DNA of 64,000 nt from Mucilaginibacter jinjuensis (GCF_028596025.1 NZ_CP117167.1:5642001-5706000); one strand, 5' to 3'; counted from the first letter of the stretch, positions 53,297 to 62,883 are shown. Notes: generated from the letters alone by a model not told the origin. Translations and numbers: made by a program.

Positions 53297-55075
53297 TTAG
53301 TATCCTGGGTTTTGAGTTAGTAACGGGTTGGCATCGATAGATTGCTGTGGTATCGGCAGCAACTCGCTATGCCCTGTTTTATAAGCCTGTGCATCACTGG
53401 TAATGTATGCCGCAGTAATATTGCTTATCCAGGCAACTTTGGTATAACCGGTTGGCGTTGCCGATGGTGTTGGCGCATATAAGGAATTGCCATAAACCAA
53501 AGTTTGTGATGCATTTTGATAATACATTGATTGCGGCAGGTTGGCATAAGGCGCTTGCTTGTTCAGCATTAACGTCATGTTATTACGTGCAGTTGTTATT
53601 GTTGGCAGGAAGATGTTCCAACGGATCAGATCATACTTACGGATACCCTCGCCGCCAAACTCAAATAAACGTTCGTTGTTAATGGCATTAAAGAAACCCG
53701 CTTTATCAGTAGGGATGGTGCCAATTAAGGTCGCATTACCACCAAAGCCACGGGTCCTAACTTCTTTTAAAGCGTTTACAGCAGCGGCAGTTGCACCGCC
53801 ATTAATTTCGTTCTCTGTTTCGGCAAACATTAAAAGGATGTCTGCAAAGCGAAGGATCGGCCAGTTGATACCAAAATACTGCGCTGCCGATGTTGGGGCT
53901 ATTGCAGGGTTGGTAATCCAGTCTCTTCTAAATTTACCAAGTGTAATGGTAGTAAATTTTTGTAATGCCTTGGTCCCATCAATATTGGTAAAATACGGGC
54001 AAATGGTTACATCTCTGCGGGTATCATTTTGGTCGAAAGCATAGAAATAAGTTGGTGTAGCTGTTAAGCTCGAGTTACCATAACTGGTGCTTCCGTTAAC
54101 ACTGCGCGGGCCATCGTAATAACCCAGTTTACTATCGGCAACACCCGAGCCACCGGCCATTGCTACTTCGAACATAATCTCATAAGTAGGGTCGAGCGTG
54201 TGGGCATCAACATAGTTTTTAAACAGGGTTTGGAAACTGCTGTTCAAATTATGGGCATCGCGGCGGGCCATTAAATCAGCACATTCGTCGTGGCAAATCT
54301 GGTAGTATTTTAAGTAATCGCTGCGGCGGTCGACTGTACCGTTGCTTTTTAATGAATAGCCACCGGCAAATAAAGCAATACGGGCACGTAAGCCTTTTAC
54401 AGCACCTTTGGTAATACGCTCATCGCGTGCAGCAATTTCGGTACGCCAAGGCACCAGACCTTCTGCGGTTAACAGGTCGGCTATAATATGATCATAAATA
54501 TCGTTCTGACTGGTTTTGGCTATCTTTAAAGTGGGCTGATCGGCAGATGGGATATAAGACGCAGGCACATCGCCCCAGTTCCTGATCAGTTCGAAATAGA
54601 ATTGTGCACGCAGGGTTAAAGCCTCACCATATAATCTTTTTAAAGCAGTTTGGTCTGAAGCGCTGCCATTGGTATAAGCCGACATCAGCGGAATATACTT
54701 TATACAGATATTGGCTCTTTCGATACCGGTATACAGATTTTCGAACGGCAACTCTAATTGTCCGTTAGATGGCGTAGCAACATAACGTGCAATATCGCGG
54801 CGGTCATTGTCGGGAGCTGCGTTGCTTGTGGGGCCAACAAAATCATCGGCATCAACTGTATAATACATGCTAAGCCTGATGCCATAACCATTATCGCCGG
54901 CCAGCCTTGCGTATACGCCCAGTACAGCATCAGTAGCTGTGTTTACATTGCTAAAGGCTGATTCTGTTGAGAATGATGCAACAGGGTTTTCTTCGAGATA
55001 CTTTTTACAAGAGGCAAGCATGGTAAGGGTTACACCCAGTACCACTGCCAGTAAATTATGCGAATATTTTTTCAT
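53297..55075 (-). CDS. SusD/RagB-family outer-membrane glycan-binding lipoprotein
   Basis: 592 residues. Lipoprotein signal with LASC box (Cys23, KKYLEENPVASFSTESAF), then the SusD helical fold: AVLGVYARLAG, LRAQFYFELIRNWGDVPASYIP, GLRARIALFAGGY and RFADILLMFAETENEINGG, RLFEFGGEGIRKYDLIRW. Binds pectin oligosaccharides on the cell surface and hands them to the SusC transporter. Twenty bases after susC. Confidence 0.95.
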   Translation of the reverse strand: MKKYSHNLLAVVLGVTLTMLASCKKYLEENPVASFSTESAFSNVNTATDAVLGVYARLAGDNGYGIRLSMYYTVDADDFVGPTSNAAPDNDRRDIARYVATPSNGQLELPFENLYTGIERANICIKYIPLMSAYTNGSASDQTALKRLYGEALTLRAQFYFELIRNWGDVPASYIPSADQPTLKIAKTSQNDIYDHIIADLLTAEGLVPWRTEIAARDERITKGAVKGLRARIALFAGGYSLKSNGTVDRRSDYLKYYQICHDECADLMARRDAHNLNSSFQTLFKNYVDAHTLDPTYEIMFEVAMAGGSGVADSKLGYYDGPRSVNGSTSYGNSSLTATPTYFYAFDQNDTRRDVTICPYFTNIDGTKALQKFTTITLGKFRRDWITNPAIAPTSAAQYFGINWPILRFADILLMFAETENEINGGATAAAVNALKEVRTRGFGGNATLIGTIPTDKAGFFNAINNERLFEFGGEGIRKYDLIRWNIFLPTITTARNNMTLMLNKQAPYANLPQSMYYQNASQTLVYGNSLYAPTPSATPTGYTKVAWISNITAAYITSDAQAYKTGHSELLPIPQQSIDANPLLTQNPGY

Positions 55076-55094
55076 GATCGTAATAAATCAAATA

Positions 55095-58000
55095 TTATAA
55101 AGTAAGGTTGACACCAAATAAATAGCTGCGGCTGCGCGGATAAGCAGCATAATCAACACCCGGTGTAACCGGCGTACCACGGCGGGTATTTACATCGGGA
55201 TCATAACCAGAATAGCTGGTAATAATGCCCAGGTTGTTGCCTGTTGCGTATACTCTTAGCCTGCTTATTTTTAACCGGGTTAAGAATGCACCTCTGAAAG
55301 AGTAACCCAAAGTAATATTGTTGATGCGCAGGAATGCTGCATTTTCAACCGCCGATGAGGTTGGGTAGAAAGCCGCGCTTCCTGTAACCGGGATTGGATA
55401 TTTAGCGTTAGCATTTAAGGCATCAAGTACGCCAGGTGCTGCACCTGTTACTACACCGTTTGCCACTTTTTCAACCTGGTTACCGTTGGCGTCGATAGTT
55501 TTCCAGCGGCTTGTTTCCTGGGCAAGTAAGTTGGTATTTGAGGTATAACCGTTGGTAAACTCAATTTCGTTGGCGTTAAGCACCTTGGCTTTGGCCTGGA
55601 AGTTTACAAACACGCTCATGTCGAAATTCCAGAAGGTAAACGATTGGTTTAAACCACCTGTAATTTGTGGGTTGGTTGTGCCCAGTATAGTTTTATCGGC
55701 ATCGGTAATTACACCATCGCCATTTAAGTCTTTATACTTTATTAAACCGGGCTGCGCCGTACCGATAACTTTAGATGGATCTGCAACGCCTGCTTTAAGG
55801 GTATATGTTTGTGTTGCGGCATTATAGTTAAAATCTGATGTTTTGTAGAAACCATCGCTTTGGTAACCATATACGCTACCCACCGGCGAACCTACTTTTA
55901 CGATAAAATCTGCAGGCTGGCCAGATACGCCCCATCCTGAATTTTGTAAGTAAGAGGTTTGGCCGGGAGCCAATGCCAACACTTTGTTGCTGTTGTAAGA
56001 AATATTAAAGTTGGCCGACCAGCTAAAGTTTTTCTTCTGGATAATGGTTGCGTTAATCTGTGCCTCTACCCCTTTGTTGCCGGTTTTACCCACATTCTGT
56101 AACTGGGTTGCGTAACCAGAGCTGGTAGGCACCGGTACGTTAATCAGCAGGTTTTTGGTGATATTGTTATAAGCATCCAGGGAGATTTGGATTCGGTCTT
56201 TCAGGATACCGAAATCAAGACCTAAGTTTTTTGATACGGTAGTTTCCCATTTCAATAATGGATTGAAAAGATATGCCGGACTAAAGCCGATGCTTGTAGT
56301 GCTTTCATTCAGTCCATATAAAGCATTGGCATTAAAGGCTGGTTGGTACAGATAATCGGCAATACGGTTATTACCCGATGTACCATAGCTTAACCTTACT
56401 TTGATGTTGGTTAAGGCCCGGAAATCTTTCATGAAGTTCTCATCAGACAGTTTCCATGCGAATGAACCTGAAGGGAAGTATCCCCACTGGCGGCCAGGTG
56501 CAAATTTCGATGAACCATCTGCACGGAGGGTAAATGATGCCAGGTACTTTTTATCGTACGCATAGTTAGCCCTGCCGAAGAAAGAGAGCAGGTGGCTGGT
56601 AGCATACGTTTGCAATGGATAGGTAGGTATAATTGTACCCAGGTTAAGCTGGTTTAAGGCTGTCACCGGATCAATACCTATCGGGAATAATTTAAATTGA
56701 TTTGATGTGCTCTCTGTATGCAGGTTATAAAACTCATTACCCAATATCACATTAATATCGTGGTGTTTTGAGTTGGCGGCAGCGTTATTAAAAGTTAATA
56801 CGTTCGAAACATCGAGCGTATTGGTACTGCTGTTAACGGTACCTGCCATAGGCTGGCCACCGCCATTAATGCGGGCGTTAAAGGTAATGGCATCATCAAA
56901 TGCGTTTTGCTTTTGGGTATTAATATCAACCCCTAATGTTGTTTTGAAAGCAAAATATTTGTTAAAGGTATAATTTGCATAACCGTTAAGGTCTAATACG
57001 TTTTGATAGTTTTTACGATACTGCGCATTAGAGTTGGCAACAGGGTTAATTACACCAATATTATTACCTGCCTGGTTGGTTTCATCAAAATATGCAGGGT
57101 CAATACTGTCGTCTGGTACTCCGGGCACGCTGAATGGTCTGTATTTAACACTATTACGCAGGTTGTTATATGGCGAACTACCTGAGTTTGAGGTACCCGC
57201 GCCATCAACATCCTGTGCGCTGTAACGGGCATTAAAACCAACCCTGAAATGATCTGAAGCGGTATGATCAAACCTAAAGTTGATTAAGTTACGGGTATAA
57301 TTAGAGTTCAGCACTGTTCCCTGGTGCTGATCATTGGTAAAGCTTATATTAAACTGGGTGGTTTTGGTACCACCAGTGATGCTTACGTTGTGTTGTTGTT
57401 GCAATGCGCTACGGCCTAAAGCTTCCTTTTGCCAATCTACAGCAGGTACATTTTTATATCTCGAAAGCGAATCGAAACTGCGGCCATAATCTTTAATATA
57501 GGTTGTACTGTCTGAACTTGGGCTGAAACGGTTACGCTCGTATTGATAAACCACAAAATCATAAGGGCTCATTACTTTTAATTCTTTCGCCAAATTGCTT
57601 ACACCCACATAGCCGTTATAGCTTACAGTTGTACGCTGTTCGTGCCCGCCTTTGGTGGTGATAATTACAACACCATTAGCACCACGCGCACCATAAATAG
57701 CGGTTGATGCAGCATCTTTTAAAACATCGATCGATTCAATATCCTGTGGAGCAATGTTGTTAAGTCCATTTTCAACCTGCACACCATCTATAATATAAAG
57801 CGGTGAGTTATCCTGGGTAATAGAACCGCCGCCACGTACGCGGATCCGGATATCGGCATCAGGCGAACCTTCTGACTGGGTGATCTGCACACCGGCCAAA
57901 CGGCCTGCCAGTGCCTGGCCTGCCGAAGCAACCGGGATATCTTTCAACTGTTTAGCGGTTACTGATGATACAGCACCGGTAAGGTCGCGGCGTTTAACGG

Positions 58001-58337
58001 TGGCAAAACCCACGGCAACAACCTCATTAAGTTGTTGTGAGTTGCTGCTCAGTTTTACGCTGAGGGTTGTTTTATCGCCCACGGTAACCTCTTCGGTTTT
58101 GTAACCCAGGTAACGGATAATTAATACGGTGTTACCGTTTGATGGTATGCTAAGTTTAAACCCGCCATGTACATCTGTTTGGCCACCTTGTGCAGTGCCT
58201 TTGATAATTACGCTGGCACCAATAATGGGGTCGTTGGTGTCATTATCAAAAACTTGCCCGGTTATTTGCCGGTTTTGCGCCCACGCCGGTACCGATAGGA
58301 TCAGCAATAAGCAAATGTGAAGTAAAGTTTTAGTCAT
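55095..58337 (-). CDS. SusC/RagA-family TonB-linked outer-membrane transporter
   Basis: 1080 residues. Signal peptide LLHICLLLILSVPAWAQ, carboxypeptidase-like domain (ITGQVFDNDTNDPIIGASVIIKG), then the plug with the SusC signature region (QLNEVVAVGFATVKRRDLTGAVSSVT, and DVLKDAASTAIYGARGANGVVIITTK), and a 22-strand barrel ending GVNLTL. Imports oligogalacturonides in a TonB-dependent way. No FecR or sigma factor is next to it; control is likely by the LacI-type protein and the operator at 58578. First gene of the susC-susD-PL1-CE12-CE8-CE8 operon. Confidence 0.96.
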   Translation of the reverse strand: MTKTLLHICLLLILSVPAWAQNRQITGQVFDNDTNDPIIGASVIIKGTAQGGQTDVHGGFKLSIPSNGNTVLIIRYLGYKTEEVTVGDKTTLSVKLSSNSQQLNEVVAVGFATVKRRDLTGAVSSVTAKQLKDIPVASAGQALAGRLAGVQITQSEGSPDADIRIRVRGGGSITQDNSPLYIIDGVQVENGLNNIAPQDIESIDVLKDAASTAIYGARGANGVVIITTKGGHEQRTTVSYNGYVGVSNLAKELKVMSPYDFVVYQYERNRFSPSSDSTTYIKDYGRSFDSLSRYKNVPAVDWQKEALGRSALQQQHNVSITGGTKTTQFNISFTNDQHQGTVLNSNYTRNLINFRFDHTASDHFRVGFNARYSAQDVDGAGTSNSGSSPYNNLRNSVKYRPFSVPGVPDDSIDPAYFDETNQAGNNIGVINPVANSNAQYRKNYQNVLDLNGYANYTFNKYFAFKTTLGVDINTQKQNAFDDAITFNARINGGGQPMAGTVNSSTNTLDVSNVLTFNNAAANSKHHDINVILGNEFYNLHTESTSNQFKLFPIGIDPVTALNQLNLGTIIPTYPLQTYATSHLLSFFGRANYAYDKKYLASFTLRADGSSKFAPGRQWGYFPSGSFAWKLSDENFMKDFRALTNIKVRLSYGTSGNNRIADYLYQPAFNANALYGLNESTTSIGFSPAYLFNPLLKWETTVSKNLGLDFGILKDRIQISLDAYNNITKNLLINVPVPTSSGYATQLQNVGKTGNKGVEAQINATIIQKKNFSWSANFNISYNSNKVLALAPGQTSYLQNSGWGVSGQPADFIVKVGSPVGSVYGYQSDGFYKTSDFNYNAATQTYTLKAGVADPSKVIGTAQPGLIKYKDLNGDGVITDADKTILGTTNPQITGGLNQSFTFWNFDMSVFVNFQAKAKVLNANEIEFTNGYTSNTNLLAQETSRWKTIDANGNQVEKVANGVVTGAAPGVLDALNANAKYPIPVTGSAAFYPTSSAVENAAFLRINNITLGYSFRGAFLTRLKISRLRVYATGNNLGIITSYSGYDPDVNTRRGTPVTPGVDYAAYPRSRSYLFGVNLTL

Positions 58338-58742
58338 AATTCGGTTTATATGTGCGTTTAATTCGGTTCTGGTTTTTACACAAATACATATAACATTCCC
58401 AACGAATTGACATCGGATGATACAGCCGTCAAAAACGAAAAGGTGTTAATTTTTTATAATTGGTTTCGAGACAACAGCCCCCGTATGGAGCCCTAAAAAT
58501 TGCCTGTATTTTGGTTTAATTAAAACAAGGTTAACTACTCCAATTAAATAAAAAAAGAATATCGGAGATAAAAACTGTGCAATCGTTCCCGGAAACGATT
58601 GCATGTAAAAAGTACACTATTTATTTTACGTTTTTCGTTAAGCGAAATCGTTTAATGTACCCGGGGCAAATTATTAATTGTATTATAAACATGCATAACT
58701 TATGGTTTATGTATGGCCAAAAGCCTACATTAGCTCTTGATT
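58338..58742. other. Divergent regulatory region of susC and lacI
   Basis: 405 bp with no gene. It contains the 26-bp operator at 58578-58603 and, towards susC, CAAATACA (58381-58388; TGTATTTG on the minus strand, one base off the -7 consensus). The operator is closer to the regulator gene (140 bp) than to susC (241 bp), so it may act on both. Confidence 0.55.
58578..58603. promoter_or_regulatory. LacI-type operator, 26-bp palindrome (copy 2)
   Basis: Identical over 26 bases to 49094-49119 (TGCAATCGTTCC ... GGAAACGATTGCA). Lies between the divergent susC and lacI genes. Confidence 0.85.
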
Positions 58743-59771
58743 ATGTTTCAGGCTTATACTATTAAAGATATTGCGAAGGCGCTTGGGTTATCAACTTCAA
58801 CGGTATCCAGGGCATTAAACGGGAGTTATGAAATTGGCAATGAAACCAAGAAGCTGGTTTTAGAGTATGCCGAGAAAATTAACTACCGCCCAAACCCTAT
58901 TGCGCTTAGTTTAAAAGATCAGAAAAGCCATTCGCTGGGTGTGGTAGTTGCCGAAGTTGCCAATACTTATTTTTCGCAAGCCATTAATGGGATCGAATCT
59001 ATTGCCTACAACCGTGGCTACCACGTAATTATTACGCAAACGCATGAATCGGCCGCGCGCGAAAGCGCGAATGTGCAGCACTTATTGTCGCGACATGTAG
59101 ATGGTTTGCTGGTATCACTATCATCAGAAACAACAGATCTTACCCAATATAAATACCTGCACGAAAAAGGCTTCCCCATTGTGTTTTTCGACCGGGTTGC
59201 TGCTGATATTGATACGCATAAAGTAACAGCAGATAACTATAAAGGATCATTCGAAGCCACTGAGCATTTAATAAACTCTGGCTTTATGCAAATAGCGCAT
59301 CTTACCAATTCGGCCAATTTAATGATCAGCCAAAAAAGGTTAGAGGGTTATAAAGATGCGCTGGAGAAACATAATGTTTGCTATCGCCCCGAGCTGATTA
59401 AGCATTGCAACCACGGCGGTATGATACAGGAAGAGGTAGAAGAAGCCATTAAAGAACTCCTGAATTTAGATGAGCGCCCCGATGCTATATTTATAGCCAG
59501 CGATCGCCTTACTACCAGCTGCATGGCTATTTTAAAGAAATTTAAGGTTAAGGTGCCCGAAGATATTGCCATATCGGGTTTTACAAATTCGGACGTGGCC
59601 GAACTGTTTGACCCACCACTGACCGTGGTGCGCCAGCCGGCATTTCAGATCGGGCAAATTGCTACCGAGATGCTGATTAAGGTGATAGAAAGCAAGTACC
59701 CCGTAACCGAGTTTGTGACCGAAACGCTGGATACGGTATTGATTAAGAGGGCTTCGTCTGAAAAGGTATAA
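58743..59771 (+). CDS. LacI-family transcriptional regulator of the pectin locus
   Basis: 342 residues from the ATG at 58743 (an in-frame TTG two codons upstream is unlikely). HTH YTIKDIAKALGLSTSTVSRALNGSYEIG with the hinge RPNPIALSLKDQKS, then a periplasmic-binding-protein-like sensor (LGVVVAEVANTYFSQAINGIE, HVDGLLVSLSSET, PDAIFIASDRLTTSC, DIAISGFTNSDVAELFDPPLTVVRQP). Expected to repress or activate from the 26-bp sites in response to a pectin breakdown product. Divergent from susC. Confidence 0.93.
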   Translation: MFQAYTIKDIAKALGLSTSTVSRALNGSYEIGNETKKLVLEYAEKINYRPNPIALSLKDQKSHSLGVVVAEVANTYFSQAINGIESIAYNRGYHVIITQTHESAARESANVQHLLSRHVDGLLVSLSSETTDLTQYKYLHEKGFPIVFFDRVAADIDTHKVTADNYKGSFEATEHLINSGFMQIAHLTNSANLMISQKRLEGYKDALEKHNVCYRPELIKHCNHGGMIQEEVEEAIKELLNLDERPDAIFIASDRLTTSCMAILKKFKVKVPEDIAISGFTNSDVAELFDPPLTVVRQPAFQIGQIATEMLIKVIESKYPVTEFVTETLDTVLIKRASSEKV

Positions 59772-59776
59772 GAATT

Positions 59777-61189
59777 TTATTCGGAGCTCAATTTTGTAAT
59801 TGAGGTAATGTTCTTAATTACATCATCAAGTTCGTCTGCAGAAAGTTTCAGAAACCGGAGTAGCTTTTCCTTCTCTTCATCGTTATCTTTCATCTCCAGA
59901 ATTAAAGGTATCAGCCCCATTATTTTTGCCAATGGCGCCCGGATCACGTGCGATTGGATCCAGGAAATTTCTGTGAGTTTTTTGTTTTGTTCTTCTATTG
60001 CCCTGGTATAGTTCAGGCGCTCTGTTACGTCGATAGCTAAAATCAACTGTGCGGGCATACCCTTGTATTCAATCGCTGTGTTTTGAATATCTACACTAAT
60101 TATTTCACCATTTTTCTTTTGATGTTTAAAATAATCATGTGCATAAAATTCTCCTTTATGTTTTGCTGCAGAAAGGGCAATATCAACTTTCTCTTCTTCG
60201 CCGACAGGCCTTATTTGTTTAATGTTCATAGATAAAAACTCCTCTTTGCTATAACCATAATGGTTTATAGCGGCCAAGTTCACATCCAGAAACATCAGGG
60301 TGTTAAGATCAAAAACCCACATCGGCAGCGGGCTTAAATGAAACAATTCGCTATATCTTCTCTCTGAAACAGATAGTTCCCGTGCATGATTTTGCAGATC
60401 CTGGTTCAGTGCCATCAGGCGTTCTTCTGATAGTTTACGTTCTGTAATGTCCGACCGTATGGCCAGGTATTGGTATGGCTTGCCTTGCTCGTTTAAAAAG
60501 GGCACAATGGTGGTATCAACCCAATAAAAGCTCCCGTCTTTGGCTTTGTTTTTTATTTCGCCGCGCCAGGTTTTTCCATTGGCTATGGTATGCCAGAGGT
60601 TTTTTATAAAGGCTTTGTCGTGATAGTCGGAGTTAATAATGCGGTGGTCTTGCCCTAACAGTTCTTCGGCTGTATATTTAGAGATTTGGCAAAAATTATC
60701 ATTAACATGTTGTATTATTCCTTTCTGGTCGGTTATCGCTATAATAGCAGATTGATCGAGCGCGTATTTGTAAGCATAAAGCTCATTGATGGTTTGGTGC
60801 AGGCTTTCTTCAACTTGCTTTTTATGGGTTATGTCGATGAAATTGAGTGCGATAGCCTCGATAAGAGGTTCGTGAAGCATGTTGGTGCAAACGCATTCCA
60901 GCCAGATGTAATGCCCATCAGCATGTAATGCCCTAAATGTGCATGTTTTAGATAGGTTCTCTTCCGCTAAAATTTCATTCAGAAATATATGCAGCATTTG
61001 GCGGTCTGAGGGGTGGACTAAATCCATCAAATGCTTTGACCGCATTTCATCTTTCGAACCATTAATAAGCCTTACCGATGAACTTCTGTAAATAATGTTA
61101 AAGTTCGGATCAAGCAGAGCTATGCCTGCCTGGCTGTTTTCCATCAGTTTACTAAATAGCAGATCGCTATCGATAATTTTCTGTCTCAT
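59777..61189 (-). CDS. PAS-domain protein with DHp-like helix but no kinase ATPase
   Basis: 470 residues: three PAS domains (about 15-130, 140-255 and 285-395; for example DQSAIIAITDQKGIIQHVNDNFCQISKYTAEELLGQ) and a C-terminal helical region (SWIQSHVIRAPLAKIMGLIPLIL) that resembles a histidine-kinase dimerisation helix with the His, but the frame ends after about 65 residues with no HATPase. This form occurs in Bacteroidota, where its signalling output is unknown. Convergent with the LacI gene, five bases apart. Confidence 0.87.
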   Translation of the reverse strand: MRQKIIDSDLLFSKLMENSQAGIALLDPNFNIIYRSSSVRLINGSKDEMRSKHLMDLVHPSDRQMLHIFLNEILAEENLSKTCTFRALHADGHYIWLECVCTNMLHEPLIEAIALNFIDITHKKQVEESLHQTINELYAYKYALDQSAIIAITDQKGIIQHVNDNFCQISKYTAEELLGQDHRIINSDYHDKAFIKNLWHTIANGKTWRGEIKNKAKDGSFYWVDTTIVPFLNEQGKPYQYLAIRSDITERKLSEERLMALNQDLQNHARELSVSERRYSELFHLSPLPMWVFDLNTLMFLDVNLAAINHYGYSKEEFLSMNIKQIRPVGEEEKVDIALSAAKHKGEFYAHDYFKHQKKNGEIISVDIQNTAIEYKGMPAQLILAIDVTERLNYTRAIEEQNKKLTEISWIQSHVIRAPLAKIMGLIPLILEMKDNDEEKEKLLRFLKLSADELDDVIKNITSITKLSSE

Positions 61190-61529
61190 TTAGTTGCAAT
61201 TATAGACAGTGAAAAAACAGCTATAAACTTGGTGTACAAACATGTAAGCAGCATTGTAGCCATGGTAGAAGCAATTATGATAAGGAAATGTTTTTAGGGG
61301 CAACATTCCGGATTAGGTGCAATTAAAGCTACCAATCATTTTGTTAAATAGCAACGAATATCGGGCTAATCTATTAACCGAATGTTAAATATTTGCGCAT
61401 TATTAACATCTCGCCAACAAAACTTAACTAAAGTATAATGCGCTTACGCTAAAGTATAACGTATATGTTGCACTAATATGAAGCAACATGGTGGCTTTAG
61501 GTTTATATTAGTATTACAAAATAAAACCT
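61190..61529. other. 340-bp gap, probable regulatory region
   Basis: No gene seen. It holds a direct repeat CTAAAGTATAA (about 61430 and 61450) and a hairpin TGTTGC ... GCAACA around 61466-61490 in front of the lipoprotein gene. Function unknown. Confidence 0.4.
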
Positions 61530-62252
61530 ATGAAAAAGCTACTTATCATATCACTGGCAGCAATAGGATTGCTGTCGGCCTGCAGTACATACCAGATGAA
61601 CACCGTTAGCAGTACTAATACATTTTTGGACGAAAAAGCCGGTGGATTTAAATTTGAGAATGATTCTTTAAAAATTACTTATGCTTTTGCCGGGCAGGAT
61701 ATGCCTATCCATGTTACCATTTATAATAAGCTTAACGAACCTGTTTATGTAGACTGGAAACGCTCTGCATTGATTAGCGACAATCAAAGTTATAGTTATG
61801 CCGATGATGCTGTGCAGATTAATGGCGATATATCCGGTGTTTCGGTAGGCCGTGGTATTGCTTACTCGAGTTCGAGTGTTAATGCACAGGCTACACTGCC
61901 TCAAAATGTGGTGTTTATACCACCGCATACACAAATCACCAAAAACGTTTCAAAACTTGATAAAAACAAGCTTAAGTATATTGCAGGCGACAGTTTTGTA
62001 AAAACCAAAGTGCCGGGTTATGGCCTTGGCGATGAGAATGTAAAGATTGCCAAGTTTGATAAAGATAACAGCCCATACCTGTTTAAAAGCTATTTGACCG
62101 TTTATACGCTTGATGGTAATACACCTAAGTTTAAAGCCTACACGCATGATTTTTATATTTCGCAAATTACCAGATCATCCGTTGCCCCCGAAAGTTTCGA
62201 AGCATTTCGGGGTGGCCGGGGCGACTACTTTATTACTTCGACCGGCAATTAA
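61530..62252 (+). CDS. Lipoprotein of unknown function
   Basis: 240 residues. Signal peptide KKLLIISLAAIGLLSACS, lipobox LSAC. The mature protein is beta-rich (LKITYAFAGQDMPIHVTIYNKLNEPVYVDWKRSALISDNQSYSY), which fits an immunoglobulin-like or beta-sandwich domain. No family recognised. Followed by the strong hairpin at 62262. Confidence 0.85.
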   Translation: MKKLLIISLAAIGLLSACSTYQMNTVSSTNTFLDEKAGGFKFENDSLKITYAFAGQDMPIHVTIYNKLNEPVYVDWKRSALISDNQSYSYADDAVQINGDISGVSVGRGIAYSSSSVNAQATLPQNVVFIPPHTQITKNVSKLDKNKLKYIAGDSFVKTKVPGYGLGDENVKIAKFDKDNSPYLFKSYLTVYTLDGNTPKFKAYTHDFYISQITRSSVAPESFEAFRGGRGDYFITSTGN

Positions 62253-62261
62253 CTAAAAACT

Positions 62262-62295
62262 AAAAAGCCTTTCAGATTTCTCTGAAAGGCTTTTT
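62262..62295. terminator. Terminator derived from a tRNA 3' flank
   Basis: Perfect 15-bp stem AAAAAGCCTTTCAGA / TCTGAAAGGCTTTTT with loop TTTC, U-rich on both sides. Continuing to 62318 the reverse complement reads GGTTC...TCCCACTTTTGA, the 3' part of the tRNA-Val locus with its terminator, in opposite orientation. Confidence 0.85.
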
Positions 62296-62367
62296 CAAAA
62301 GTGGGATATTTTGAACCCTATTGAAAATCATATAACCGACTAAGGTCCAAAAATTACCTACTATAAA

Positions 62368-62640
62368 TTATTCGCCAGATGTAGCAACCACGCTACCCTT
62401 AGCATCCTGGCCAAGTACGTGCTTGCGTATAAAATCAATATTTGATGGTGGCAGTTCTGGTCCAGAGGTTTGTATCAACGAACCATCCTGTTGTATTTCA
62501 AGGTCTGCATTAATGTTATTGTCAATATGCAGGTGTAAAATATTGCCCTCTTTCTCTACTGTGCATTCTAATTCGCGCTCAGAGTAATTCATGGAAAACT
62601 TCTGTATTCCATCAGGCGTGTTATTTGTGTTATCAGTCAT
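62368..62640 (-). CDS. Small conserved-looking protein of unknown function
   Basis: 90 residues from the ATG at 62640 (the frame extends upstream without a better start). Acidic: TDNTNNTPDGIQKFSMNYSERELECTVEKEGNILHLHIDNN, then LEIQQDGSLIQTSGPELPPSNIDFIRKHVLG. No signal peptide or membrane segment. Family not recognised. Confidence 0.65.
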   Translation of the reverse strand: MTDNTNNTPDGIQKFSMNYSERELECTVEKEGNILHLHIDNNINADLEIQQDGSLIQTSGPELPPSNIDFIRKHVLGQDAKGSVVATSGE

Positions 62641-62764
62641 AGTGTTGATGTTTATCTGAATAACACTAATAATGTGCCGATGTTTTATTTGTGCAATACT
62701 AAAGCAGAATAAATAACAGCAAATCAACACATTAAAATACCGTTAAATAAAAATGAAATTTTAT

Positions 62765-62795
62765 TTTGAATAATAAATCAAGGCTCCTATATTTG
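62765..62795 (+). promoter_or_regulatory. Promoter of second tRNA-Val
   Basis: TTTG (62765-62768), 19 bp, TATATTTG (62788-62795); the intact tRNA starts 12 bases later. A textbook Bacteroidota promoter. Confidence 0.85.
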
Positions 62796-62806
62796 CAGTC
62801 CCAAAA

Positions 62807-62881
62807 GGGAGCTTAGCTCAGCTGGTTCAGAGCATCTGCCTTACAAGCAGAGGGTCACTGGTTCGAACCCAGTAGTTCCCA
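62807..62881 (+). tRNA. tRNA-Val (anticodon UAC), second copy
   Basis: Identical in all 75 positions to 38326-38400, with anticodon TAC in loop CTTACAA. CCA not encoded. Directly follows the promoter and is followed by a perfect terminator. Confidence 0.96.
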
Positions 62882-62883
62882 CG

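Noticed and set aside
38326..62881. Active integrative element using tRNA-Val as att site
   Set aside because: No integrase or relaxase and the flanks lack a short att repeat separate from the whole tRNA copy.
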